Assembly: GCF_007595705.1 (NCBI RefSeq)
Contig: NZ_NISY01000001.1
Location: 930,001 to 994,000 of the forward strand
Length of the DNA: 64,000 nt
Source: Streptomyces sp. SAJ15
Lineage (GTDB): Bacteria; Actinomycetota; Actinomycetes; Streptomycetales; Streptomycetaceae
Direction: 5' to 3'
Positions within the stretch are counted from its first letter, which is position 1; every line of letters starts with the position of its first letter. A program made the position numbers and the translations under genes. Below the pieces are notes generated by a model. It saw only the letters and a program-made list of their open reading frames with translations, was not told where the DNA came from and searched no databases. Shown piece after piece: positions 44,288 to 52,215 of this stretch.

Positions 44288-45313
44288 ATGCGCATCGGAG
44301 TCCTCACCGCAGGCGGCGACTGCCCCGGCCTCAACGCTGTGATCCGGTCGGTCGTGCACCGCGCGGTAGCCGGTCACGGGGACGAGGTCATCGGCTTCGA
44401 GGACGGCTTCAAGGGGCTCCTGGAGGGGCGGCACCGCAAGCTCGACCTCGACGCGGTCAGCGGCATCCTGGCCCGCGGCGGCACCATCCTCGGCTCCTCC
44501 CGCCTGGAGCGCGCCCGACTGCGCGAGGCGTGCGAGACCTCCAAGGAGCTCGCCCGCGACTACGGCATCGACGTGCTCATCCCCATCGGCGGTGAGGGCA
44601 CGCTGACCGCCGCCAGCATGCTCGCGGCCTCCGGCCTGCCGATCGTCGGCGTGCCGAAGACCATCGACAACGACATCTCGGCCACCGACCGCACCTTCGG
44701 CTTCGACACCGCGGTCGGCGTGGCCACCGACGCCATCGACCGGCTCAAGACCACCGCCGAGTCGCACCAGCGGGTCATGGTCGTCGAGGTCATGGGCCGG
44801 CACGCGGGCTGGATCGCCCTGGAGTCCGGCATGGCCGCCGGCGCGCACGCGATCTGCCTGCCGGAGCGCCCGTTCGACCCGGCCGACCTGTGCAAGATGG
44901 TCGAGGAGCGGTTCGCCCGCGGCAAGAAGTTCGCCGTCATCTGCGTCGCCGAGGGCGCGCACCCCGCCGAGGGGACGATGGACTACCAGAAGGGCGAGAT
45001 CGACCAGTACGGCCACGAGCGCTTCGCCGGCATCGGCAACCGGCTCGCGGTCGAGCTGGAGCGGCGCCTGGGCAAGGAGGCCCGCCCGGTCATCCTCGGC
45101 CACGTCCAGCGCGGCGGCACCCCGACCGCGTACGACCGGGTGCTCGCGACCCGCTTCGGCTGGCACGCCGTGGAGGCCGCGCACCGCGGCGAGTTCGGCA
45201 TGATGACGGCGCTGCGCGGCACGGACATCGTGATGGTGCCGATCGGGGACGCGGTGACCGAGCTCAAGCGGGTGCCGGCGGACCGGATGCACGAGGCGGA
45301 GTCTGTGTTCTAG
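44288..45313 (+). CDS. pfkA: 6-phosphofructokinase
   Basis: Fructose 6-phosphate phosphorylation. 341 residues. MRIGVLTAGGDCPGLNAVIR at the start, GGEGTLTAAS at the phosphate-donor site and the catalytic PKTIDNDISATD. In the standard numbering the donor site combines Gly104 (GGEG) with Lys124 (PKTIDND), the pattern of actinobacterial group III ATP-dependent enzymes rather than the Asp/Lys pattern of pyrophosphate-dependent ones. Other sites (VMGRHAGWIAL, HVQRGGTPTAYDRVLATRFG) are intact. Such enzymes usually lack PEP inhibition; I infer that only from family knowledge. Confidence 0.96.
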   Translation: MRIGVLTAGGDCPGLNAVIRSVVHRAVAGHGDEVIGFEDGFKGLLEGRHRKLDLDAVSGILARGGTILGSSRLERARLREACETSKELARDYGIDVLIPIGGEGTLTAASMLAASGLPIVGVPKTIDNDISATDRTFGFDTAVGVATDAIDRLKTTAESHQRVMVVEVMGRHAGWIALESGMAAGAHAICLPERPFDPADLCKMVEERFARGKKFAVICVAEGAHPAEGTMDYQKGEIDQYGHERFAGIGNRLAVELERRLGKEARPVILGHVQRGGTPTAYDRVLATRFGWHAVEAAHRGEFGMMTALRGTDIVMVPIGDAVTELKRVPADRMHEAESVF

Positions 45314-45363
45314 GAGCTTCGTAGGAACGTACGTACCGGGCCCACGGATCGGATCCCGCACGG

Positions 45364-46062
45364 TCAGCCGGCGGCGTCGATCCGGTCCCAGAAGTGTTCC
45401 ACGATGTGGTCGAGGAAGGCCCGCGCGTCGGCGGCGGCGTTGTCGGCGGTGGCGCCGCGCACCAGGGTGGCCGCCATCCGGGCCTGGTAGTCGCCGTGCA
45501 GGGACTTCAGGGCCTGCTCGATGCGTGGCTTGGGGAGCGGTACCAGCTTGGCGACCTTGCGCACATAAGCCTGCCAACGGGTGTCCACCGCCGAGCGGAG
45601 CAGCCCGGCGAGCGCCTCGTCGCGCCCGGTGACCTGGAAGAAGGCGCGCAGCGGAAGCTTGAGCACCTCGGCGAGGTTGGCGGCCTGGCCGTCGTTCCCG
45701 GTCCAGACCCCGGAGCTCTCCATCCGCTCGTACTCGTACGGGTCCATGCCGATGCGCATGGCCAGGTCGGCCGGTGCGATGCCCTGGGCCACCCGGTGCT
45801 CGCGCAGCGTGCCGGGTGCTCCGAGGAGGTCTCCGGGCGCGCACCACAGCGCCCCCGCCAGTGCCATCAGCTCGTTCTCGTCGGGGAACGCCTCCCCCAA
45901 CTCCCAGGCGGCGACGGTCGCCGGTGACACCCGTAGCCCGTAGGCGGCCTGGATGCCGTACGAGACGTGCGCGTGCGTCATCCCCAACGCCTCGCGCAGC
46001 CGACGGGCGGCTGTTGGATCAAACGACGTACTTCTGGGCTCTTCCGGTATGGACGGATGCAC
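45364..46062 (-). CDS. Helix-turn-helix (XRE-like) transcriptional regulator
   Basis: A 232-residue protein with two helix-turn-helix-like regions in the N-terminal half (FDPTAARRLREALGMTHAHV; LRVSPATVAAWELGEAFPDE; TLREHRVAQGIAPADLAMRI). The C-terminal half is helical (KLVPLPKPRIEQALKSLHGD). The start is taken as GTG 46062 (MHPSIPEEPRSTSFDP). No good ribosome-binding site precedes it; an in-frame TTG at 46134 is less likely. It lies 108 bp downstream of a sugar permease gene, but I see no direct link to sugar control. Confidence 0.82.
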   Translation of the reverse strand: MHPSIPEEPRSTSFDPTAARRLREALGMTHAHVSYGIQAAYGLRVSPATVAAWELGEAFPDENELMALAGALWCAPGDLLGAPGTLREHRVAQGIAPADLAMRIGMDPYEYERMESSGVWTGNDGQAANLAEVLKLPLRAFFQVTGRDEALAGLLRSAVDTRWQAYVRKVAKLVPLPKPRIEQALKSLHGDYQARMAATLVRGATADNAAADARAFLDHIVEHFWDRIDAAG

Positions 46063-46170
46063 AAGCGCACCGTAGCGGCAGAGGGTTACACATGCATGAC
46101 AAATGACTGAGTTGGTATCCAGTCGTTTCGGCAACTGACTGAAGTCGACCGGGGTGATGGGTTCCCGGCC

Positions 46171-47013
46171 TCAACCCTTGACGGCGCCCCCGAGCGCGAA
46201 GCCGCTGCCCAGCCGCCGGGCGATCAGCACGTACAGCAGCACCACCGGCGTGGAGTAGAGGATCGAGAAGGCGGCGAGCTGCCCGTAGGCGACCGAGCCG
46301 TGGTTGCCGAAGAAGGTGAAGACGCTGACCGAGGCGGGCAGTTGATCAGGCGTCAGGAGCAGCATGAACGGCACGAAGAAATTGCCCCACATCATGATGA
46401 AGCTGTAGATCGTCACCACCGCGACCCCGGGCCCCATCAGCGGCAGGATCACCCGCGCCAGCGACTGCGCCCAGGACGCCCCGTCCGTCCACGCCGCCTC
46501 CTCCAGCGCGACCGGCACCCCGTCCATGAAGTTCTTCATCAGCCAGATCGCGAAGGGCAGTTGGGTCGCGGCCAGGAACAGCGCCGTTCCGTACAGCGTG
46601 TCGATCAGGTCCGTCTGGACGAACAGCCCGTAGACCGGAACCATGAGCGCTGTGATCGGCAGACAGGTGCTGAACACGATCGTCAGCAGATACGGTCGCA
46701 CCAGGCGCGAGCGGAACCGCGACAGCGGGTAGGCGGCCAGCGCCGCGCAGCCGACGGTCACCACCGCGGCGCCCCCGCACAGCAGCAGGCTGTTGACCAT
46801 GGGGGTGAACGTGATCTCGTCCGTCCACACCGCCGAGAAGTTGTCGAGCGTGGGCGAGCCGGGCGCGGCCACCCGCAGCGTCGCCTCCGCGTCCACGGAC
46901 GCCAGCAGCAGCCAGACCAGCGGGAGCGCGAACGCCCCGGCCGTCACCAGCAGCGCGACATCGGCGGCCAGGCGGCGGCGGGCACGGCGGCTGAGGGCGG
47001 GTCTCGAGCGCAT
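46171..47013 (-). CDS. Carbohydrate ABC importer permease (MalG-like), separated from its partner genes
   Basis: A 280-residue inner-membrane protein with six membrane segments. The EAA loop reads EEAAWTDGASWAQSLARVIL and then LPLMGPG, typical for MalG-type subunits. It starts at ATG 47013 with GGAGGTGTC upstream. Sugar importers of this class have genes in the order binding protein, MalF-like, MalG-like. Here the MalF-like gene ends at 51301 and the three genes at 47302-51288 lie between on the other strand, so this gene needs its own promoter. The ATPase is normally a shared one (MsiK) encoded elsewhere. Confidence 0.9.
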   Translation of the reverse strand: MRSRPALSRRARRRLAADVALLVTAGAFALPLVWLLLASVDAEATLRVAAPGSPTLDNFSAVWTDEITFTPMVNSLLLCGGAAVVTVGCAALAAYPLSRFRSRLVRPYLLTIVFSTCLPITALMVPVYGLFVQTDLIDTLYGTALFLAATQLPFAIWLMKNFMDGVPVALEEAAWTDGASWAQSLARVILPLMGPGVAVVTIYSFIMMWGNFFVPFMLLLTPDQLPASVSVFTFFGNHGSVAYGQLAAFSILYSTPVVLLYVLIARRLGSGFALGGAVKG

Positions 47014-47301
47014 GACACCTCCGGACGGAGTGAGGCCGGAAGACCATGAAACCGCCGGACGGCGCGGGCGAGAAGCCCGGCGGCACCGGGCGACGAGAAC
47101 CGTCACCGCGTGGGTGCGCACGTCGTGACCCGACGAGTCCGCGTTTCGGGTCCGTGGTGGCGAGGACCCGCCAACTTTCGTACCTCCGGGCCGGAATCGC
47201 TTGCGCGGTGCCGGTTGCCATACACATAGTGACGGGGTGACCACAGCCGTACCCTTACGCCCCACCGACACCATGCACGCGCGCTCTTCGACGGACCTCC
47301 G

Positions 47302-48336
47302 ATGAGCCTCGACGAGACGGCCGCCCACGATGCCGAGCAGGTGGTGATCCACCCGGCCGGGGCCGACAACGAGCTGCGCAAGGCCCTGCAGGACCTGCTG
47401 GCCGGACGGTGGATGGCCATGCGGAACCTGCTGGTGGACGAGGGCGGTTGGGGACGGTGGACCTACCGGACGCAGGTGCTGGGGGCGGCGGCCGCCGGCT
47501 CGGACGTGGTGGACGCCTGGCTGGCGGAGGATCCGGAGAGCGGCGCGGGCCGGGTGATGCGGGCGCGGGTGGCCGTCGAGCGGGCGATGCGGGCGCGGCG
47601 GATCCGGCACGCGGAGACCACGAGGCTGTGGCGCGAGGCGGAGGAGGCGTGCGCGGCCGCCGCGCAGGCGCGGCCGCAGGACCCGGTGCCCTGGGTGTGC
47701 CGGCTGGCGCTGGCACCGCTGGACGAGTGGCACCAGGTCGAGGAGTACCGGCAGACGCACCCCGATCCGATGCTGTGCCCCGGCCCCTGGGGCCTGTTGG
47801 CGGAGGCGGACCGGCGCGACCCGGGCAACCGGGAGGCGTACCACCGGGCCATGCAGTTCCTCGGCGGCCTCGGCGGACACGCGCAGATGGCGCTCTTCGC
47901 GCGCTGGGCCGCCGACCACGCGCCGCCGGGGTCGCCGCTGCTGGTGCTGCCGCTGTACGTGCACGCCGAGCGCTGGCGGGAGTCGCACCCCGAGGGCGGC
48001 GACCACGCGCTGGATCTGCACTGGGTGCAGGACGGCGCGATCCGGGACGCGGAGCGCGGCGTACGGCGGTGGTTCGACCTCTCGGACCCCGCCGAGCGGT
48101 CGCTGATGGACGCCAACTACCTCGCCCACGCCCTCTGGGCCGCCCACCGGTTCGACGACGCCGCCCGTGTCTTCCACTGGATGGGCCGGTACGCCACCGC
48201 CCGGCCCTGGCAGTACCGGATCGCCGACCCCGGCCGCACCGACCTCGTCGCCGCCGAGTTCGCCCGCATCCGGCGGCACTGTCTCGGTGTCGCCCAGGGC
48301 GACGCCGGGCGGCGGCTGCATCGGCCCTCGTTCTGA
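47302..48336 (+). CDS. Hypothetical protein, helical-repeat like
   Basis: A 344-residue soluble protein that I do not recognise with certainty. It is rich in Ala, Trp, Arg and His and consists of amphipathic helices of TPR-like size (LWREAEEACAAAAQARPQDP; LAEADRRDPGNREAYHRAMQ; NYLAHALWAAHRFDDAARVF). It has no signal peptide or membrane segment. It may resemble DUF4034-type proteins. It is the first of three same-strand genes placed between two sugar-permease genes; an 81-bp gap separates it from the amine permease. Confidence 0.72.
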   Translation: MSLDETAAHDAEQVVIHPAGADNELRKALQDLLAGRWMAMRNLLVDEGGWGRWTYRTQVLGAAAAGSDVVDAWLAEDPESGAGRVMRARVAVERAMRARRIRHAETTRLWREAEEACAAAAQARPQDPVPWVCRLALAPLDEWHQVEEYRQTHPDPMLCPGPWGLLAEADRRDPGNREAYHRAMQFLGGLGGHAQMALFARWAADHAPPGSPLLVLPLYVHAERWRESHPEGGDHALDLHWVQDGAIRDAERGVRRWFDLSDPAERSLMDANYLAHALWAAHRFDDAARVFHWMGRYATARPWQYRIADPGRTDLVAAEFARIRRHCLGVAQGDAGRRLHRPSF

Positions 48337-48417
48337 GCCGCGCCGCCGCCGGCGCGTCACCCCCCCACGCCGTACCCCCGACGCACCCCCCAAACCCCGA
48401 GGAACCAGGGAGTCTTC

Positions 48418-49929
48418 GTGTCGCACGCCGCCAAGAGGCTGAGGACCGGACGCGACCGGCGGGACGAGGAGCACTTACGCGACCTCGGCTACCAGCCCGT
48501 CCTCGCCCGCCGCATGGGCGGCTTCGGCAGCTTCGCGATCAGTTTCAGCATCATCTCGGTGCTCTCCGGCTGTATGACCCTGTACGGATTCGGGCTGGTC
48601 ACCGGCGGCCCCGCGGTGATGCTGTGGGGCTGGGCCGGCGTCGGGCTGATGGTGCTGTTCATCGGGATGGCCCTGGCCGAGGTGACCAGCGCCTACCCCA
48701 CCTCCGGCGCCATGTTCTACATGGCCCACCAGCTCGGCGGTCCCCGCTGGGGCTACTACACCGGATGGATCAATCTGCTCGGACTGCTCGGCGGGATCGC
48801 CGGCAGCGGCTACGGCGCGGCGCTGTTCATCGGCGCCCTGCTCGACCTCCAGTTCGACATCGAGCCGACGCCCGAGTCCACCATGGCCGTCTTCACCGCC
48901 ATCCTGCTGCTGTTCGCCGGCTTCAACCTGGCCGGCGTCCGCATGGTCAACCTGCTGAACTCCATCAGCGTCTGGTGGCATCTGCTCGGAGTGGCCGTCA
49001 TCGTCGCCGTCCTGGCGATCGCCCCCGACAGCCACCAGTCGCCGTCCTTCGTCTTCGGGGAGTTCGTCAACGACACCGGATGGTCCAACCCGCTCTACGT
49101 CACCGCCATCGGGCTGCTGCTGACGCAGTACACCTTCACCGGGTACGACGCCTCCGCGCACCTGTCGGAGGAGACCACCAACGCCTCGGTCTCCGCCGCC
49201 CGCGGCATCGTGCGCTCCATCTGGGTCTCGTGGATCGCCGGTTTCGTGCTGCTGGCGGGGCTGACCTTCGCCATCCAGGACTACGCCGCCACCCAGGGCG
49301 CCGACGTCCCGCCCGCGCAGATCTTCATCGATGTGCTGGGCACCGACGGCGCCACCGCGCTGCTGCTCATCGTCATCGTGGCGCAGTTGTTCTGCGCCAA
49401 CGCCGGGATCGCCGCCGCCAGCCGCATGGCGTTCGCCTTCAGCCGGGACGGGGCGCTGCCCGGGTCGGCGCTGTGGCAGCGGGTGAGCGCCCGCACCCAG
49501 ACCCCGTACGCGGCGGTGTGGCTGGCCGTCGCCGGCCCGTTCGTGCTGGCGCTGCCGTCGCTCTACTCCGAGACCGCCTACACCGCCGTCACCGCGATCA
49601 ACGTCATCGGCATCACCCCCTCCTACGTCATCCCGGTCTATCTGCGGCTGCGCCATCCGCACCGGTTCGCCCCGGGGCCGTGGACGCTGGGCCGGTGGAG
49701 CCGCGTGGTGGGCTGGATCGCGGTCTGCTGGGTGGGCTTCGCGACGGTGCTGTTCTGCCTGCCCCAGGTCAGCCCGGTCACCGCCGCCTCCATGAACTAC
49801 GCCTCGGTCGCTCTGGCGGTGGCGTTGCTGCTGGCCACCGTCTGGTGGCCGTTCGCCCGACGCTCGCTCACCACACCCACGTACGACACCTCCGGCAAGA
49901 ACGCCGAGCTGCTCCAGGAGGTGATCTGA
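48418..49929 (+). CDS. APC-superfamily amino-acid/amine permease; TTA codon at position 20
   Basis: A 503-residue permease with about 12 membrane segments. The N-terminal consensus-like GGFGSFAISFSIISVLSG, SGAMFYMAHQLGGPRWGYYT and FTGYDASAHLSEETTNAS place it with the GABA/choline/amine permeases (UgaP/HNM1-like). Codon 20 (48475-48477, in Glu-His-Leu-Arg) is TTA, so translation should need the bldA leucyl-tRNA. The start is GTG 48418 (MSHAAKRLRTGRDRRDEEH). The next gene begins on the base after the stop, so the permease and the glutamine-synthetase-like enzyme act together, probably in uptake and use of an amine or amino acid. Confidence 0.92.
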   Translation: MSHAAKRLRTGRDRRDEEHLRDLGYQPVLARRMGGFGSFAISFSIISVLSGCMTLYGFGLVTGGPAVMLWGWAGVGLMVLFIGMALAEVTSAYPTSGAMFYMAHQLGGPRWGYYTGWINLLGLLGGIAGSGYGAALFIGALLDLQFDIEPTPESTMAVFTAILLLFAGFNLAGVRMVNLLNSISVWWHLLGVAVIVAVLAIAPDSHQSPSFVFGEFVNDTGWSNPLYVTAIGLLLTQYTFTGYDASAHLSEETTNASVSAARGIVRSIWVSWIAGFVLLAGLTFAIQDYAATQGADVPPAQIFIDVLGTDGATALLLIVIVAQLFCANAGIAAASRMAFAFSRDGALPGSALWQRVSARTQTPYAAVWLAVAGPFVLALPSLYSETAYTAVTAINVIGITPSYVIPVYLRLRHPHRFAPGPWTLGRWSRVVGWIAVCWVGFATVLFCLPQVSPVTAASMNYASVALAVALLLATVWWPFARRSLTTPTYDTSGKNAELLQEVI

Positions 49930-51288
49930 ATGGGTGCGCTGAGCCTCGACGAGCTCCGCGCCGACATCGACCGGGGAGCGGTCGACACCGTGCTGCTCGC
50001 CCTCGTCGACATGCCCGGGCGCCTGAAGGGCAAGCGCTTCGACGCCCGGCACTTCATCGACCGCGTCGTGCCCGAGGGCGCCGGGATGTGCGCGTACGTG
50101 CTGGCCACCGACGTCGACATGCGGCCGGTGGACGGGTTCTCGCTCGCCTCCTGGGACACCGGCTACGGCGACATGCGGCTGACCCCGGACCCGCGGGCGG
50201 TCCACCGGCTGCCGTGGTGGCCCGGGACCGCGCTGGTGCACGCCGACGCGGACCTGGACGGGCGCCCGGTGCCGGTCTCGCCCCGGCGGCTGCTGCGCGA
50301 GCGGCTCGCCCGGCTCGCCGAGCACGGCCTGACCGCCGGGGTCGGCCTGGAGACCGAGTTCGTGCTCTACCGGGGACGCTACGCCGACGTCGCCGACGGC
50401 CGGCTGCCGGAGCCGGTCGCCCCGCGGAACCGGGACTGCGCCCTGGACCACGACCCGCTCACCGACCGCTTCCTGCGCGCGCTGCACCGCGGACTGCGTG
50501 AGGCGGGGCTGCCGCTGGAGGCCGCCAAGACCGAGGGGGCGGCCGGCCAGGTCGAGATCACCTTCCCGTACGGGGACGCCCTGGCGGCCTGCGACGGCCA
50601 CACGGTCTTCAAACACGGCGCGCGGGTCCTGGGCGAACGGCTGGGCACCGTGCCCAGCTTCATGGCCGCCCCCGCCACCGGCGTGGCCAGCGGCCTCCAT
50701 CTGCATCTGTCGCTGTGGCGGGAGGGGCGGCCGGTGCTCGCCGACGCCGACGGCTCCCCGACGGCGCTGGCCGCACACGCCGTCGCCGGGCTGCTGACGG
50801 CGCTGCCGGAGCTGGCCCCGCTCTACGCCCCGACCGTCAACTCGTACAAGCGGTACGTGGAGCGCAGCTTCGCACCGACCCGGTTCAGCTGGGGCGTCGA
50901 CAACCGCACCTGTGCCGTGCGGATCGCCGGCCGCGGCCCCGGCCGCCATCTGGAGATCCGGCTGCCCGGCGCCGACGCCAACCCCTATCTGGCGCTGACC
51001 GCCGCCCTCGCCGCCATCGAGCACGGCATCGACCACCGGCTCAAGCCCCCGCCGCCCTGCGTCGGCGACGGCTACCGGGAGGAGGCGGGGCCGCCGGTGC
51101 CCCGCACCCTCGCCGCCGCCGCCGAGGCGCTGGGCACCGGCCCGCTCGCCCGGGAGCTGCTGGGCCCCGCCGTGGCCGGGCACTACGCGCACGCGGCGCG
51201 CGTCGAGGCGGAGGCGCTGGCCGGGTCGGCAGGACTGGGGGCGGAGGTGAGCGACGCCGAGCGGGAGCGGTGGTTCGGCCGGGCCTGA
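49930..51288 (+). CDS. Glutamine-synthetase-like gamma-glutamyl ligase (type I fold)
   Basis: A 452-residue protein of the GlnA-like group. Glu residues of the metal and ATP sites appear in GVGLETEFVLY and KTEGAAGQVEITFPYG. HLHLSLWREG and NSYKRYVERSFAPTRFSWGV follow, and RHLEIRLPGADANPYLALTA ends the catalytic part. In Streptomyces such proteins beside amine permeases (GlnA3, GlnA4) gamma-glutamylate polyamines or ethanolamine and do not make glutamine; that is the likely role here. It lacks the adenylylation Tyr motif of true glutamine synthetase, as far as can be seen. The ATG directly follows the permease stop. Confidence 0.9.
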   Translation: MGALSLDELRADIDRGAVDTVLLALVDMPGRLKGKRFDARHFIDRVVPEGAGMCAYVLATDVDMRPVDGFSLASWDTGYGDMRLTPDPRAVHRLPWWPGTALVHADADLDGRPVPVSPRRLLRERLARLAEHGLTAGVGLETEFVLYRGRYADVADGRLPEPVAPRNRDCALDHDPLTDRFLRALHRGLREAGLPLEAAKTEGAAGQVEITFPYGDALAACDGHTVFKHGARVLGERLGTVPSFMAAPATGVASGLHLHLSLWREGRPVLADADGSPTALAAHAVAGLLTALPELAPLYAPTVNSYKRYVERSFAPTRFSWGVDNRTCAVRIAGRGPGRHLEIRLPGADANPYLALTAALAAIEHGIDHRLKPPPPCVGDGYREEAGPPVPRTLAAAAEALGTGPLARELLGPAVAGHYAHAARVEAEALAGSAGLGAEVSDAERERWFGRA

Positions 51289-51300
51289 CGCCGTCGGCCG

Positions 51301-52215
51301 TCACACCTCCTCGCGCAGCAGCCGCAGATAGACCGTGGAGAAGACGGCGCCCACCAGCAGCAACAGCAGGGCCACCGCCGTGCCGTAGCCGATCAGGCTC
51401 TTCAGGAACGCCTGGTCGTACATGAACACCGGGAGGGTCTGGCTGCGGTTGCCGGGCCCACCGCGGGTCATCGCCCAGATCAGGCCGAAGACCGACAGGG
51501 TCTGGAGGGTGTTGAGCATGAGGTTGGTGCCGATGGAGCGGCGGATCATCGGCAGCGTGACGTACCAGAGCCGGCGCGCACCGCGCGCGCCGTCGACCTC
51601 GGCCGCCTCGGTGATCTCGTCGGGGATGTCGGCCAGCGCCGCGGAGTAGACCAGCATCGAGAAGGCCGTGCCCCGCCAGACGTTGGCGAAGGAGACGGCG
51701 AGGATGGGGAGGGTGAACAGCCAGTTCTGGCCGGGCAGATGGAGCTGGTCGAGGAGGGCGTTGAGGGTGCCCTCCCGGCGGAAGAAGGCGTACAGCAGAA
51801 AGCCGGCGACGATCTCCGGCACCACCCAGGCGGCGATGACGATCGCTCCGGTGAGCGTGCGCACCGGGCGGGAGGCGCGGCGCATCAGCAGGGCCAGCGC
51901 CAGGCCCAGGGTGTTCTGGCCGAGCAGCGAGGAGACCACGGTGAAGACGAGGGTGAGGACGACGGCGTTGCGGAAGTCCGGGTCGCCGAAGGCCCGCCGG
52001 AAGTTGTCGAGGCCGACGAAGTCGGTGGTGGACGAGCCGGTCAACCGCATGTCGGTGAAGGCGATGTACGCGCAGTAGCAGATCGGCCCGCCGAGGAAGA
52101 GCAGCAGCAGAACGGTGGCCGGGGCGAGCGGCAGCCAGCGCAGCGGCCGGCGGCGGGGCGCACGCCCGGCGGTCCGCTCGGCGGCCGCGTCCGGTCGGGC
52201 GGCGGTGGCCGTCAT
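51301..52215 (-). CDS. Carbohydrate ABC importer permease (MalF-like)
   Basis: A 304-residue membrane protein with six transmembrane segments. The EAA loop reads EITEAAEVDGARGARRLWYV and continues TLPMI. The first ~28 residues are a disordered Ala/Arg-rich tail. The ATG (52215) overlaps the stop of the binding-protein gene as ATGA, so it is coupled. Its stop is 12 bp from the stop of the glutamine-synthetase-like gene. The MalG-like partner is 4.3 kb further left. Confidence 0.92.
   Translation of the reverse strand: MTATAARPDAAAERTAGRAPRRRPLRWLPLAPATVLLLLFLGGPICYCAYIAFTDMRLTGSSTTDFVGLDNFRRAFGDPDFRNAVVLTLVFTVVSSLLGQNTLGLALALLMRRASRPVRTLTGAIVIAAWVVPEIVAGFLLYAFFRREGTLNALLDQLHLPGQNWLFTLPILAVSFANVWRGTAFSMLVYSAALADIPDEITEAAEVDGARGARRLWYVTLPMIRRSIGTNLMLNTLQTLSVFGLIWAMTRGGPGNRSQTLPVFMYDQAFLKSLIGYGTAVALLLLLVGAVFSTVYLRLLREEV

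Noticed and set aside
47100..47240. Possible tRNA-like sequence upstream of the hypothetical gene
   Set aside because: A stretch on the minus strand resembles a T-arm context, but no complete acceptor stem, anticodon arm or GGTTCGA T-loop could be built.
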